A DNA stretch of 64,000 nt from Methylobacterium sp. Leaf91. GTDB taxonomy: Bacteria > Pseudomonadota > Alphaproteobacteria > Rhizobiales > Beijerinckiaceae. Position numbers and translations under genes: made by a program. Below, in pieces: positions 8,845 through 17,565 of the stretch; the first letter of the stretch is position 1; each line of letters begins with the position of its first letter. The stretch is taken from the NCBI RefSeq assembly GCF_001422815.1, contig NZ_LMMP01000050.1:62113-126112 (forward strand). The letters run 5' to 3'. The notes under the pieces are model-generated. The model did no database searches. It had not been told where the DNA came from and saw only the letters and a list, made by a program, of their open reading frames with translations.

Positions 8845-9720
8845 ATGATGGCGGATGGCGGGATCACCCAGCGCGAATACTGGAACGGCGAGGTCGGCGC
8901 GCGCTGGGCCCGCAACCAGCGCCGGATCGACGCTGTCTTCGCGCCCCTCACCACCGCGTTGCTCGATGCGGCACGCCTTCGGGTGGACGGCTCGGTGCTG
9001 GATATCGGCTGCGGCGCCGGTGATTGCGCCATCGCCGCCGCGCGCCGTCTCGGTGCCGGTGGACATGTGGTGGCAGCCGATCTCTCCGCGCCCCTGCTCG
9101 CCGTCGCGCGCGAGCGGGCCGGACTCGAGGCTTCCGCCGGCGCGCCGATCGCGTTCATCGAGGCGGACGCGCAGAGCCACGATTTCGGCGCGGCGGTTTT
9201 CGAACACGCGATCTCGCGCTTCGGAATCATGTTCTTCGACGATTCCGCCGCCGCCTTCGCCAACATCCGCAAGGCCCTGGTTCCCGGTGGCAGCCTGACC
9301 TTCCTGTGCTGGCGGCGAATCGAGGACAATCCCTGGATCACCGTGCCGAGGGACCTCGTCCTGCCCCTCGTGCCGGAACCCGAGCCGGGTCCGCCGGGCG
9401 CGCCCGGGCCGTTCCGCTTCGCCGAAGCGGAGACCATTCGTGCCGTGCTGGCGGAGGCTGGCTTCCGTGACATCACCGTCGAGGCCGTCGACCGCCCGCT
9501 CACCCTCGCCCGGTCCGGTGACGGCGCGGGCCCCACCGCGGCGGAGGCCGCCGCGGATTTCGCCACCGAACTCGGCCCCGTCTCCCGACTCCTGCGCGAT
9601 CAGCCGGCATCGATCCGCGAGGACGCTCTGCGCAGGGTGAGCGACGACTTCGCGACGCGCACCGTCTCGGGGGGCGTCGCCCTGAATGCGGGTTGCTGGC
9701 TGGTCTCCGCCACAGGCTGA
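8845..9720 (+). CDS. Class I SAM-dependent methyltransferase
   Basis: This 291-aa protein has a Rossmann-type methyltransferase domain. Motif I is VLDIGCGAGDC at about residues 50-60, an acidic end of strand 2 follows (VVAADLS), and motif post-I is EADAQSHDFG. A region like IRKALVPGGSLTFLCWR fits the UbiE/small-molecule type. The substrate is not evident. Start is the ATG at 8845; a second ATG at 8848 is equally possible. It lies 52 bp after the hydrolase gene on the same strand and 62 bp before the oxlT-like gene, so the three may form one transcription unit. Confidence 0.85.
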   Translation: MMADGGITQREYWNGEVGARWARNQRRIDAVFAPLTTALLDAARLRVDGSVLDIGCGAGDCAIAAARRLGAGGHVVAADLSAPLLAVARERAGLEASAGAPIAFIEADAQSHDFGAAVFEHAISRFGIMFFDDSAAAFANIRKALVPGGSLTFLCWRRIEDNPWITVPRDLVLPLVPEPEPGPPGAPGPFRFAEAETIRAVLAEAGFRDITVEAVDRPLTLARSGDGAGPTAAEAAADFATELGPVSRLLRDQPASIREDALRRVSDDFATRTVSGGVALNAGCWLVSATG

Positions 9721-9782
9721 CGACTCCGTCGGTTCGATTGGTATACACTTTGCGTCTCCGTGCCCGCAGCATGGAGTGCATA

Positions 9783-11057
9783 ATGGATACGAATCTTTCC
9801 CGGCAGCGCTGGATACAACTCGGCCTCGGCCTCGTGGCCATGATGGCGATCTCCAGCCCGCAATACGTCTGGACCCTGTTCACCAAGCCGCTGATCGCGA
9901 CGACGGGCGCGAGCCTGCCGCAGCTGCAATGGACCTTCACGATCCTGATCGTGCTGCAGACCTTCTTCTCGCCGGTCCAGGGCTACCTGATCGACCGGTT
10001 CAGCCCCAAGCTGATGATCGCGCTGGGCGCCATCCTCTCGGGCCTCGGCTGGGTGCTGGCCGCCCGCGTCGACACGCTCTGGGGCGTCTACGCCACCTAC
10101 GGCCTGTTCTGCGGTCTCGGCACCGGCATCGTCTATGTCGGCATCGTCGGCCTGATGGTGAAGTGGTTTCCCGATCGCCGGGGCTTCGCCGTGGGCGTAG
10201 TCGCCGCCGGCTACGGCATGGGCGCGATGCTGAGCACCTTCCCCATCAGCGACATGCTCACCGCCTCGGGCTACCGCCACACGCTGACGGTGTTCGGCAT
10301 CATCCTCGGCATCATCGGCGCGCTGGCCGCCCTCGGCTTGAGGGCTCCCCGCGCCGACGAGGTCCTGCCGGCCCCGGCCCGCAACCTCTCGACCTGTGTC
10401 CACGACACCGCCCCGAAGGAGATGCTGAAGACGCCTCTGTTCTGGCTGATGTTCGCGATGATGACGATGATGTCCACCGGCGGCCTGATGGTGGTGGCGA
10501 ACTTCGCGTCCTTCGCCCGCGACTTCGGCGTGGCCGACGCGATCATCTTCGGCTTCGTGGCCCTGCCCTTCGCCCTCACCTTCGACCGCATCACCAATGG
10601 CCTCACCCGGCCCTTCTTCGGCTGGGTGTCGGACAAGATCGGCCGTGAGAACACGATGGGCATCGCGTTCGCCGCCGAGGCGGTGGCCATCGCGCTGCTC
10701 CTCGTCTTCCGCGAGAACGCTTACGCCTTCGCCCTGCTTTCGGGCGTCGTGTTCTTCGCCTGGGGCGAGATCTTCTCGCTGTTCCCCTCGATCCTCACCG
10801 ACACGTTCGGCACCAAGCACGCCACCACCAATTACGGCTTCCTCTACATGGCGCAGGGCATCGGCTCGCTCTTCGGCGGACCGATCGCCGCCTGGATCTA
10901 CCTGGTCCAGGGCTCCTGGCTCCCGGTCTTCGCGATCATCATCACCCTCGACGTGCTGACCGCGATCCTCGCCTACTTCGTCCTCAAGCCCATGCGCCGG
11001 AACTGGCTCGGTCTCGGCGAGACGCGGGCCATGACGGCCAAGCCCGCCATGGCCTGA
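9783..11057 (+). CDS. oxlT: OxlT-like oxalate/formate MFS antiporter
   Basis: This 424-aa integral membrane protein has 12 predicted helices and belongs to the OxlT branch of the major facilitator superfamily. Family-typical features are the early PQYVWTLFTKPL stretch, DRFSPK in loop 2-3, KWFPDRRGFAVG in loop 4-5, and NGLTRPFFGWVSDKIGREN in the second half. Such carriers exchange oxalate for formate across the inner membrane, and Methylobacterium species are known to grow on oxalate. The ATG at 9783 is preceded by GGAG with 6-nt spacing and is preferred over the upstream in-frame codons. Substrate specificity is inferred from family resemblance and from the neighbouring HpxW-like gene. Confidence 0.85.
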   Translation: MDTNLSRQRWIQLGLGLVAMMAISSPQYVWTLFTKPLIATTGASLPQLQWTFTILIVLQTFFSPVQGYLIDRFSPKLMIALGAILSGLGWVLAARVDTLWGVYATYGLFCGLGTGIVYVGIVGLMVKWFPDRRGFAVGVVAAGYGMGAMLSTFPISDMLTASGYRHTLTVFGIILGIIGALAALGLRAPRADEVLPAPARNLSTCVHDTAPKEMLKTPLFWLMFAMMTMMSTGGLMVVANFASFARDFGVADAIIFGFVALPFALTFDRITNGLTRPFFGWVSDKIGRENTMGIAFAAEAVAIALLLVFRENAYAFALLSGVVFFAWGEIFSLFPSILTDTFGTKHATTNYGFLYMAQGIGSLFGGPIAAWIYLVQGSWLPVFAIIITLDVLTAILAYFVLKPMRRNWLGLGETRAMTAKPAMA

Positions 11058-11096
11058 CACCCACGTCCTGACCCTCGCGGCTGGATTGATCTTTCG

Positions 11097-11127
11097 AAGC
11101 GCGGACGGGGAAACCCGCCCGCGCTTT
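11097..11127 (+). terminator. Possible terminator after oxlT
   Basis: An 8-bp outer stem (11097-11104 with 11119-11126) and a 4-bp inner stem around a GAAA tetraloop are separated by one A/C mismatch. The following T-run is short (TTT), so it may be weak. Confidence 0.6.
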
Positions 11128-11172
11128 GCCGTATGGCGCCCATCGATTTTTGTCTGTTCGATGAAGTGAGAT

Positions 11173-11604
11173 TTACAACTTTGACAGGTGCATTCGCCGG
11201 GCCAGCGGAATGATCTGGTTGGCTGTCAGGGGGGCAAGCTCGATCGTTGGCAGCGTCGTCTCGGAAACCCAGGCCACCTCTTCGATTTCGGCTGCGGGAG
11301 AGACGGGCTGTTCGAGGTCGAAGCCGTAAAGTTCGGCGTCCACCCAGTGGCCGTCTTCGTTCGCGGCTTCCGCGATGAAGCGGCCGAGATAGGATGCTTC
11401 GGACGGAAGCTCCACGCCCAGCTCTTCCTTCAGCTCTCGCGCCAAAGCCGCGAGCGGGGTTTCTCCCGGCTCGATCTTTCCTCCCGCCTGCATGAAGAAC
11501 GAGGACCCTCGCTTTCGAACGAGGAGCGTTCGGCCGTGCGAATCGAAGATCAACGCTGCCGCGATGCGAATGACGGGCGCTGTGTCGGGCGGGGAATTCT
11601 TCAA
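11173..11604 (-). CDS. Nudix hydrolase
   Basis: This 143-aa protein contains a complete Nudix box, G-x5-E-x7-REL-x-EE-x-G-V (GGKIEPGETPLAALA then RELKEELGV), which binds the metal and cleaves nucleoside diphosphate-linked substrates. Substrate type cannot be told from sequence. No ATG fits; the likely start is TTG at 11604. It overlaps the end of the upstream MFS gene and is preceded by GGAGGAG about 10 nt away, so translation is probably coupled to the MFS gene. Confidence 0.85.
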   Translation of the reverse strand: MKNSPPDTAPVIRIAAALIFDSHGRTLLVRKRGSSFFMQAGGKIEPGETPLAALARELKEELGVELPSEASYLGRFIAEAANEDGHWVDAELYGFDLEQPVSPAAEIEEVAWVSETTLPTIELAPLTANQIIPLARRMHLSKL

Positions 11605-12785
11605 ATGGTCTGTCTCCTCCGTCCCTGCGGGATGAGGGCGAAGCCCAGTGTCAGGATCGCGCCGATCCCGGCACCGAGCATGACGGTGAAGGGACCCCAT
11701 CGATCGAGCAGGGCGGATCCCGCCATGGCGCCGATGCCGATCGCCGCGTTCAGGACGGCCGTGTGAACGGCTGCCGCCGGCGTTGCCAACGGGCCGGCTG
11801 CCTTCAGAATCCAGGTCTGCAACGTCGCGAAAAGCATCGAGATCGCCGCGCCCCAGACCACGAGGCATGCTCCGACGCCGAGAAGACCGAGGACCGTGCT
11901 CGACGTTCCCATGAGGATCAGGGCCATTCCCATCGCCGTGAGCGCACACAGGATGACCTCGCGCAGGAAACGATCGATCAACAACGCGCCGAGAACGCTG
12001 CCCAGAAGCCCTGCCGCACCGAAGGCGAAGAGGAAAATCGGGACCGTCGTCGGCAGGATGCCCGGAAGCGCGGCGATATACGGTTCGGCAAAGGTGTAGG
12101 CCGAGAAATGAACCGCCCCGATCAGCGCGGTGATGGCGTAGATCGGGCGGAGCGTCCGCTGACCGATGGCATCGGCGAGCGTCGCCTCCCGGCCGCGCGC
12201 CGATGTCGCCAGGTTCGGAAGCGTCACCATCATCGAAACGGCCGTGAGCAGACCGAGCAGCCCAAGCGCGCCGAAGGCTCCGCGCCATCCCATCACCTGC
12301 CCCGCCATGTTCACCGCCGGAACACCCATGACCGTGGCGACGGAAATGCCGCCGAAGACGATGGAGGTCGCCAGCCCCGTTCGGTGAGGCGGGGCGATGT
12401 CCATGGCAAAGGCGGCGACCGTCGCCCAGAAGATGCCGTGTGCCACGGACCCGACGAGGCGGGCGAGGAACAGCGCCTCCAGGGACGGCGACATGAGCGC
12501 GATCGCGTTCGACGCGGCGATGACGAGCATCAATCCGATCAGGAGAGCTTTGCGCGGGACGCGTCCGACAAGTGTCGGCGCGAGAAGACCGCTGAGGGCT
12601 CCGAACCAGGCGTAGAGGGTGACCGTGAGGCCGATCGTGGCCTGGGATTCGCCGAGATCGCCAGCCATCTGCGACATCAGCCCGATCGGGGCGAATTCAG
12701 TCGAGACCATCGTGAACGCGGCGATGCCGAGCACCGAGATCGAAAGCCATGTCCGGAAAGGAGAGCGACCATGATCCTCGGCCAA
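11601..12785 (-). CDS. MFS exporter, DHA1 / sugar-efflux-like (SotB/AraJ type)
   Basis: This 394-aa protein has 12 predicted transmembrane helices and the DHA1 drug:proton antiporter layout. An N-terminal helix contains the STEFAPIGL motif, typical of the SotB/AraJ/NepI efflux group. Loop 2-3 contains GRVPRKALLIG, a motif A variant, and helix 5 is AFGGISVATVMGVP-like (FGGISVATVMGVP). Likely role is export of a small molecule; the substrate is unknown. The Nudix gene is co-transcribed downstream. Upstream lies a conspicuously AT-rich island with inverted repeats that may be its control region and a sign of horizontal transfer. Confidence 0.85.
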   Translation of the reverse strand: MAEDHGRSPFRTWLSISVLGIAAFTMVSTEFAPIGLMSQMAGDLGESQATIGLTVTLYAWFGALSGLLAPTLVGRVPRKALLIGLMLVIAASNAIALMSPSLEALFLARLVGSVAHGIFWATVAAFAMDIAPPHRTGLATSIVFGGISVATVMGVPAVNMAGQVMGWRGAFGALGLLGLLTAVSMMVTLPNLATSARGREATLADAIGQRTLRPIYAITALIGAVHFSAYTFAEPYIAALPGILPTTVPIFLFAFGAAGLLGSVLGALLIDRFLREVILCALTAMGMALILMGTSSTVLGLLGVGACLVVWGAAISMLFATLQTWILKAAGPLATPAAAVHTAVLNAAIGIGAMAGSALLDRWGPFTVMLGAGIGAILTLGFALIPQGRRRQTI

Positions 12786-12839
12786 ACGTTCTCTCCTCGG
12801 ACAAACGCGTCAGGCGATCGAATAATGGTTTTTTGAACT

Positions 12840-13110
12840 TTATCGAGTGGCGCCAACATCACACTTAGGAAGTGTTTGTTGTGATTTGCCGTTCCGCGTT
12901 AATTAAGTGACATTTCTCCGTATGTGTCTATATAGATATCTATAAAAACAATATAATGACCGAATAGTTATTAAATTGATTGTGAAAAGTTTCTTCACAA
13001 CGCGTAATAGCGACAGTTATATTATGTTTTTACTGATTATGAATCGCAAATGGCAATCTATAATTTTTAGTATGTACAGAAATTTATTGTAAATATTGCC
13101 GTGCGCCATT
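12840..13110. other. AT-rich island upstream of the MFS gene
   Basis: About 270 bp are strikingly AT-rich in a GC-rich genome and hold no plausible gene. They include a perfect 14-bp palindrome at 12931-12944 (TATAGATATCTATA) and an inverted repeat at 12980-13000. The gap runs from 12786 to 13167. The island probably carries the promoter of the MFS-Nudix pair, on the minus strand, and may be foreign DNA. Confidence 0.6.
12980..13000. promoter_or_regulatory. Inverted repeat, possible operator
   Basis: Perfect 7-bp arms TTGTGAA and TTCACAA are separated by 7 nt, an arrangement typical of a dimeric regulator site. It lies about 195 bp upstream of the MFS start in the AT-rich island. No regulator gene is adjacent, so the binding protein is unknown. 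Confidence 0.35.
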
Positions 13111-13167
13111 CTTGTGGGGCCAGAAGTTGTTGTTTGACCAGCCGTTCCGGTCAACCCGAGCATTTCC

Positions 13168-13779
13168 TCACCGCGCAAGAGGAAGTGCGATCGGCCTCGG
13201 CGGTCCGCCCTCCGGCGTGACCCAGGCCTGCGCGTTCCTCAAGCGGATGCCGCTCGCGTGCAGGGTGGAGCGCCAGATCGGCGCCAGGGGGGTGAGGCGC
13301 GGGAGGGGGCGGAGTTCGACGCCTTGCGCCTTCATCGCGGCGGGGAGGTCCCGGATCGCGTCGTGGCCAACAGGGACGACCGGGCTTCGAGAGACCCAGG
13401 TGCCGGGCTCGCCGGTGGGCTCGAAGGTCTCGGCCGGCATCCGGTAGCGTTGGATCGCGGCGGTCGCGATCCTTTCCGACCAGGCCTCCTCCACATAGGC
13501 GACGGCGCGGTCGGTGACGTCGCCGAACCAGGCCCGCCGGTCCTCCGGCGTGGTCCGTTCGGTCGGCCAGATCACGATCCGGGGGCAGTCGCGCGGGAAC
13601 AGGTAGAGCAGGCTGTGGGCCGCATCGATCGCCCAGACCAGGGGGCCGTTCAGCCAGGCTCCCGCCTGTCCGCGATCCACGCCGACGCGGACGGGGCGCG
13701 GCGCGAAGACCCGGATCGCCGGGTCTTCGCTGAAATGGAACAGGTCCCCTGGTTCGCCGGACGTGTCGCGCGGGCTCAC
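13168..13779 (-). CDS. DUF6886-like conserved protein
   Basis: This 203-aa protein begins LFHFSEDPAIRVFAPR and contains VWAIDAAHSLLYLFPRDCPR, which I associate with the DUF6886 family of uncharacterised cytoplasmic proteins. There is no signal peptide or membrane segment. Its start codon overlaps the ntrC stop by 4 nt (13776-13779), so it is translationally coupled to the nitrogen regulator ntrC. That is unusual, because ntrY normally follows ntrC in this group. Function is unknown; the family assignment is from memory and moderate. Confidence 0.7.
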   Translation of the reverse strand: MSPRDTSGEPGDLFHFSEDPAIRVFAPRPVRVGVDRGQAGAWLNGPLVWAIDAAHSLLYLFPRDCPRIVIWPTERTTPEDRRAWFGDVTDRAVAYVEEAWSERIATAAIQRYRMPAETFEPTGEPGTWVSRSPVVPVGHDAIRDLPAAMKAQGVELRPLPRLTPLAPIWRSTLHASGIRLRNAQAWVTPEGGPPRPIALPLAR

Positions 13780-15239
13780 CGTGCGTTGCGGAAGACCTGA
13801 AGGTCGAGGTCCCGCACCTTCTTGCGCAGGGTGTTGCGATTGACGCCGAGCAGTTCCGCCGCGCGGATCTGGTTGCCGCGGGTGGCGGCGAGCGCCGCGC
13901 CGATGAGCGGGCCTTCGATCTCGCGCAGGATTCGGTGGTAGAGTCCGGGAGGGGGCAGCGTGTCGCGATAACCGCTGAAATACTCGGCGAGATGGCGCTC
14001 CACCGCGGCCGACAGCGTCTCGTTGTCCGCCGCGCCGGCCTTGCGCGCACCGGACCCGTTGGCCTGTGGCTGCGCCAGCGGCAGCGTGTCGAGCTCGGCC
14101 TCGATGACCGGGCCGGTGATCGTTTCCTGCGGATACAGGGCGGCGAGGCGGCGGACGAGGTTCTCGAGTTCGCGCACATTGCCGGGCCAGCGATAGCGCT
14201 TCAGGCGCTCCATCGCCTCGCCGTCGAGCTGCTTGCGGCTGAGACCCTCCTTCTCCACCAGGATGAAGAAGTGACGGATCAGGTCCGGCACGTCCTCCGA
14301 GCGCTCGCGCAGCGCGGGCAGGCGCAGCGGCACGACGTTGAGCCGGAAGAACAGATCCTCGCGGAAGATGCCCTGCTGAATCGAGACACGCAGGTCCTTG
14401 TTGGTGGCCGCGATGATGCGGACATTGGTCTTGATCGGGACCCGGCCGCCCACCGTGGTGTATTCGCCTTGTTGCAGCACGCGCAGCAGGCGGGTCTGGG
14501 CCTCCATCGGCATGTCGCCGATCTCGTCGAGGAAGAGCGTGCCGCCCTCCGCCTGCTCGAACCGCCCGGCCGAGCGCGAGAGCGCGCCGGTGAAGGCGCC
14601 CTTCTCGTGTCCGAAGAGTTCGGATTCGATGAGGTCGCGCGGGATCGCCGCCATGTTCACCGGCACGAACGGCCCGGAGCGGCGACGGCCGTAATCGTGC
14701 AGCGCGCGGGCCACCAGCTCCTTGCCGGTGCCCGACTCGCCGGTGATCATCACCGTGAGGTCGGTGGGCATGAGGCGGGCGAGGGCCCGGTAGATCTCCT
14801 GCATCGCCGGCGAGCGGCCGACCAGCGGGATATCCTCGTTGCCGGGATCGGCGCCGGGGGCGGGCGTGCCGCGCGGTCGCGAGAGCGCGCGGCCGACGAT
14901 GGCGATGAGCTCCTTCAGGTCGAAGGGCTTGGGCAGGTATTCGTAGGCCCCGCGCTCGGAGGCGCGGATCGCGGTCATGAACGTGTTCTGCGCGCTCATG
15001 ACGATGATCGGCAGTTCCGGCCGGACGCGCTTGATGCGCGGCAGCAGGTCGAACACGTTCTCATCCGGCATCATCACGTCGGTGATGACGAGATCGCCCT
15101 CCCCTTGCGCGACCCAGCGCCAGAGCGTGGCGCAGTTGCCCGTCGAGCGGACTTCGTAGCCCGCCCGTGACAGGGCCTGGTTGAGGACGGTGCGGATCGC
15201 AGCGTCGTCGTCCGCGACGATGATGTGGCCGTTGGGCAT
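13776..15239 (-). CDS. ntrC: Nitrogen regulation response regulator NtrC
   Basis: This 487-aa sigma-54 activator is phosphorylated by NtrB under nitrogen limitation. The receiver domain covers 1-120 with phospho-acceptor Asp in LVITDVMMPDEN. The AAA+ domain (about 140-375) has Walker A GESGTGKE, the sigma-54 loop GAFTGA in HEKGAFTGALSRSAG, and Walker B TLFLDEIGDMP. A linker leads to the C-terminal Fis-type helix-turn-helix (AAELLGVNRNTLRKKVRDL). All catalytic motifs are intact. The gap to ntrB is only 9 nt, so dusB-ntrB-ntrC form one operon. In this window ntrC presumably controls glutamine synthetase-type genes such as the one at 58.5 kb, but no site was proven. Confidence 0.98.
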   Translation of the reverse strand: MPNGHIIVADDDAAIRTVLNQALSRAGYEVRSTGNCATLWRWVAQGEGDLVITDVMMPDENVFDLLPRIKRVRPELPIIVMSAQNTFMTAIRASERGAYEYLPKPFDLKELIAIVGRALSRPRGTPAPGADPGNEDIPLVGRSPAMQEIYRALARLMPTDLTVMITGESGTGKELVARALHDYGRRRSGPFVPVNMAAIPRDLIESELFGHEKGAFTGALSRSAGRFEQAEGGTLFLDEIGDMPMEAQTRLLRVLQQGEYTTVGGRVPIKTNVRIIAATNKDLRVSIQQGIFREDLFFRLNVVPLRLPALRERSEDVPDLIRHFFILVEKEGLSRKQLDGEAMERLKRYRWPGNVRELENLVRRLAALYPQETITGPVIEAELDTLPLAQPQANGSGARKAGAADNETLSAAVERHLAEYFSGYRDTLPPPGLYHRILREIEGPLIGAALAATRGNQIRAAELLGVNRNTLRKKVRDLDLQVFRNAR

Positions 15240-15248
15240 GACGCGACT

Positions 15249-16388
15249 CTATTGCTCCACGACCGATTCGCGCCCGTCTCGGGCGCTCGACATGGGAAGG
15301 AGGAGACGGAAAGTGGTGCGGCGCGGCACCGGATCGCATTCGACGATGCCACCGTGATCGCCGATGATCTTGGCAGCCAATGCAAGTCCGAGGCCGGACC
15401 CCTGGGCTTTTGTGGTCACGAACGGGTCGAACAGGTCGGGCAGGAGCTCGGCCGAGACCCCCGGCCCGTTATCCCGCACGGCGACTTCGATGGGCAGGCT
15501 GACCCGCTCGCGCGAGCCCGGAACCTGCATCTTCAGCCCCGTACGGAAGGCGGTGGAGAGGGTAATCTCGCCGTCCACCGCATCGGCGCCGATGGCCTCG
15601 GCGGCGTTCTTCACAAGGTTGAGGATGACCTGGATCAACTGATCGCGATTGCCGAGGACCGGCGGCAGCGACGGGTCGTAGGTCTCGACGAAGCGGATGT
15701 GCCGGGCAAAGCCCGACTGGGCAGACCGCTTCACCTGATCGAGCACGCCGTGCACGTTGACGGGGCCTCGTTCGACCGGGCGCTCGTCGCCGAACAGCTC
15801 CATCCGCTCGACGATGCGGACGATCCGGTCGGATTCGTCGCAGATCAGCCGGGTGAGCAGGCGGTCGTCCTCGGTGCCCGATTGTTCGAGGAGCTGGGCC
15901 GCCCCGCGGATGCCCGCGAGCGGGTTCTTGATCTCATGCGCCAGCATGGCGCCCAGCGCGATCATCGAGCGGGCGGCGCCGCGATGGGTGAGCTGGCGGT
16001 TCATCTTGTCGGCGATGGTGCGCTCCTGCAGCATCATCACCACCGCGTCCTCCTCGTCGCCGAGGGGGGTCGCGAAGACGTCGACATTGCGCTCCAGGCC
16101 GGAGCGCGGCTGAACCAGTTCGACGCCGTATTCGCTGACGCTCGCCTTGCGGCGGCGCACTTCGGCCACGAGAGCGCTGATCGGGGACGAGAACGGGATG
16201 ATGTCGCGCAAGTGCCGGCGCTGCATCAACCGGGCGGAATGATCGAAGAACGTCTCCCCCGCGTGGTTCACGTGAAGGATGCGGTCATCCGCGCCGATGG
16301 TCAGAACCGGCAGCGGCAGCGCGTTGATCACCGCCTCACTCGAAGGCAATGGGCGGGTCCTTCCGCCATAGTCCTTGTCTGCGCTCAC
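15249..16388 (-). CDS. ntrB: Nitrogen regulation histidine kinase NtrB
   Basis: This 379-aa soluble kinase/phosphatase has an N-terminal PAS domain (about 20-120), a HisKA domain with H-box MLAHEIKNPLAGIRGAAQLLEQ near residue 150, and an ATPase domain with NAAEAIG, DNGPGVSAEL and GSGLGLALA. It is controlled by PII protein in the known system and phosphorylates NtrC. It lacks transmembrane helices, as expected. Its ATG overlaps the dusB stop by 4 nt (16385-16388), matching the nifR3-ntrB-ntrC arrangement of Rhizobium and Rhodobacter. Confidence 0.97.
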   Translation of the reverse strand: MSADKDYGGRTRPLPSSEAVINALPLPVLTIGADDRILHVNHAGETFFDHSARLMQRRHLRDIIPFSSPISALVAEVRRRKASVSEYGVELVQPRSGLERNVDVFATPLGDEEDAVVMMLQERTIADKMNRQLTHRGAARSMIALGAMLAHEIKNPLAGIRGAAQLLEQSGTEDDRLLTRLICDESDRIVRIVERMELFGDERPVERGPVNVHGVLDQVKRSAQSGFARHIRFVETYDPSLPPVLGNRDQLIQVILNLVKNAAEAIGADAVDGEITLSTAFRTGLKMQVPGSRERVSLPIEVAVRDNGPGVSAELLPDLFDPFVTTKAQGSGLGLALAAKIIGDHGGIVECDPVPRRTTFRLLLPMSSARDGRESVVEQ

Positions 16389-17431
16389 GCTGCCTCCTCG
16401 GTGATGGACGGTTCGCGCAGGGGCCGCATCGCCCTCAGGAGAAGGTCGGCCGCGATTGTCGGGTCGGTCGTGGTGAGAAGCCGTGTCCGGTCATCCGAGC
16501 CGAGGGCGCCGACATCGTCCACATAGGCCGCCAGATGCTTGCGCGCATGGCGCACGCCCATGGCGGGGCCGTAGAGCGCTATCAGCCCCTGGTAATGCTC
16601 GAGGGCCAGGGCGGCCTTGTCTTCGGCGTCGAGGGAACGCGGTGCCCGGCCGGCGAGACCGGCGGCGATCTCGCCCACGAGCCAGGGACGACCCACGGCC
16701 GCACGCCCGATCATCAACCCGGCCGCGCCCGATGAGGCGAGGCAGGCCCGCGCGCCGGCGAGATCGACGACGTCGCCATTGGCGATCACGGGAATCGAGA
16801 CCGCATCGACCACGGCGCGGATGGCGGCCCAATCGGCTTGGCCCTTGTAGAATTGCTGACGGGTGCGGCCATGCACGGTCACCGCCGCGAGGCCGAGCCC
16901 CTCGGCGCGCCGGGCGAGATCAGGGGCATTGAGGCTCGCATGGTCCCAGCCGAGCCGCATCTTGACCGTGACTGGGATCGCCACCGCCGCGCGGACGGCG
17001 GCGAGGATGCGCGTGGCCCCCTCGATGTCGCGCATGAGGGCGGAGCCCGCCTCGCCGCCGGTGACGGTCTTGGCCGGGCAGCCCATATTGATGTCGATGA
17101 CATCGGCGCCATTCGCCTCGGCCAGCCGCGCGGCCTCCGCCATCGATTCGGGCACGCAGCCGGCGAGCTGGACCACGTGGGGATCGACCCCGCCGCCCTC
17201 GGCCCGCAGGCGCGCCTCCTCCGCCCCACGGGCGAATTCGGCCGCCGCCACCATTTCCGAGACGACGGCGCTTGCACCCAGCCGCCGCGCGATGCGACGC
17301 ATGTGCAGGTCGGTGACGCCCGACAGGGGGGCGAGCAGGACCGGCACCGAAGCCGCGGCGCCTGCCCTCTCACCGGCCTGCCCCTGGCCATCGCCCGAGC
17401 GCAGAACGCTCAAATAATCATCAGCTTTCAT
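16385..17431 (-). CDS. dusB: tRNA-dihydrouridine synthase DusB (NifR3)
   Basis: This 348-aa flavoenzyme reduces specific uridines in tRNA. The TIM barrel carries LAPLSGVTD at the N-terminus, the catalytic Cys in INMGCPAKTVTGGEAG, KMRLGWD and the HGRTRQQFY block. Start is taken as the ATG at 17431; a TTG four codons earlier is less likely. It is the first gene of the dusB-ntrB-ntrC operon and is divergent from ispDF, with about 130 bp between starts. Confidence 0.96.
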   Translation of the reverse strand: MKADDYLSVLRSGDGQGQAGERAGAAASVPVLLAPLSGVTDLHMRRIARRLGASAVVSEMVAAAEFARGAEEARLRAEGGGVDPHVVQLAGCVPESMAEAARLAEANGADVIDINMGCPAKTVTGGEAGSALMRDIEGATRILAAVRAAVAIPVTVKMRLGWDHASLNAPDLARRAEGLGLAAVTVHGRTRQQFYKGQADWAAIRAVVDAVSIPVIANGDVVDLAGARACLASSGAAGLMIGRAAVGRPWLVGEIAAGLAGRAPRSLDAEDKAALALEHYQGLIALYGPAMGVRHARKHLAAYVDDVGALGSDDRTRLLTTTDPTIAADLLLRAMRPLREPSITEEAA

Positions 17432-17565
17432 TGTGCCCAACAAATAGACAATCGCCGGGGCGACGCAAGCGCCTTGCGCGATTTGATTTCAGGCTATGCC
17501 CCGCTTAAACGACAGACCACCCCAGCCATTCACGTTACCTCGAACTGATGCGGGAGCACTTTTCC

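Noticed and set aside
7062..9566. An 834-codon open frame opposite the Ggt-family and methyltransferase genes
   Set aside because: It spans two real genes and their gap, with low-complexity composition and no motif; a shadow of GC-rich coding DNA.
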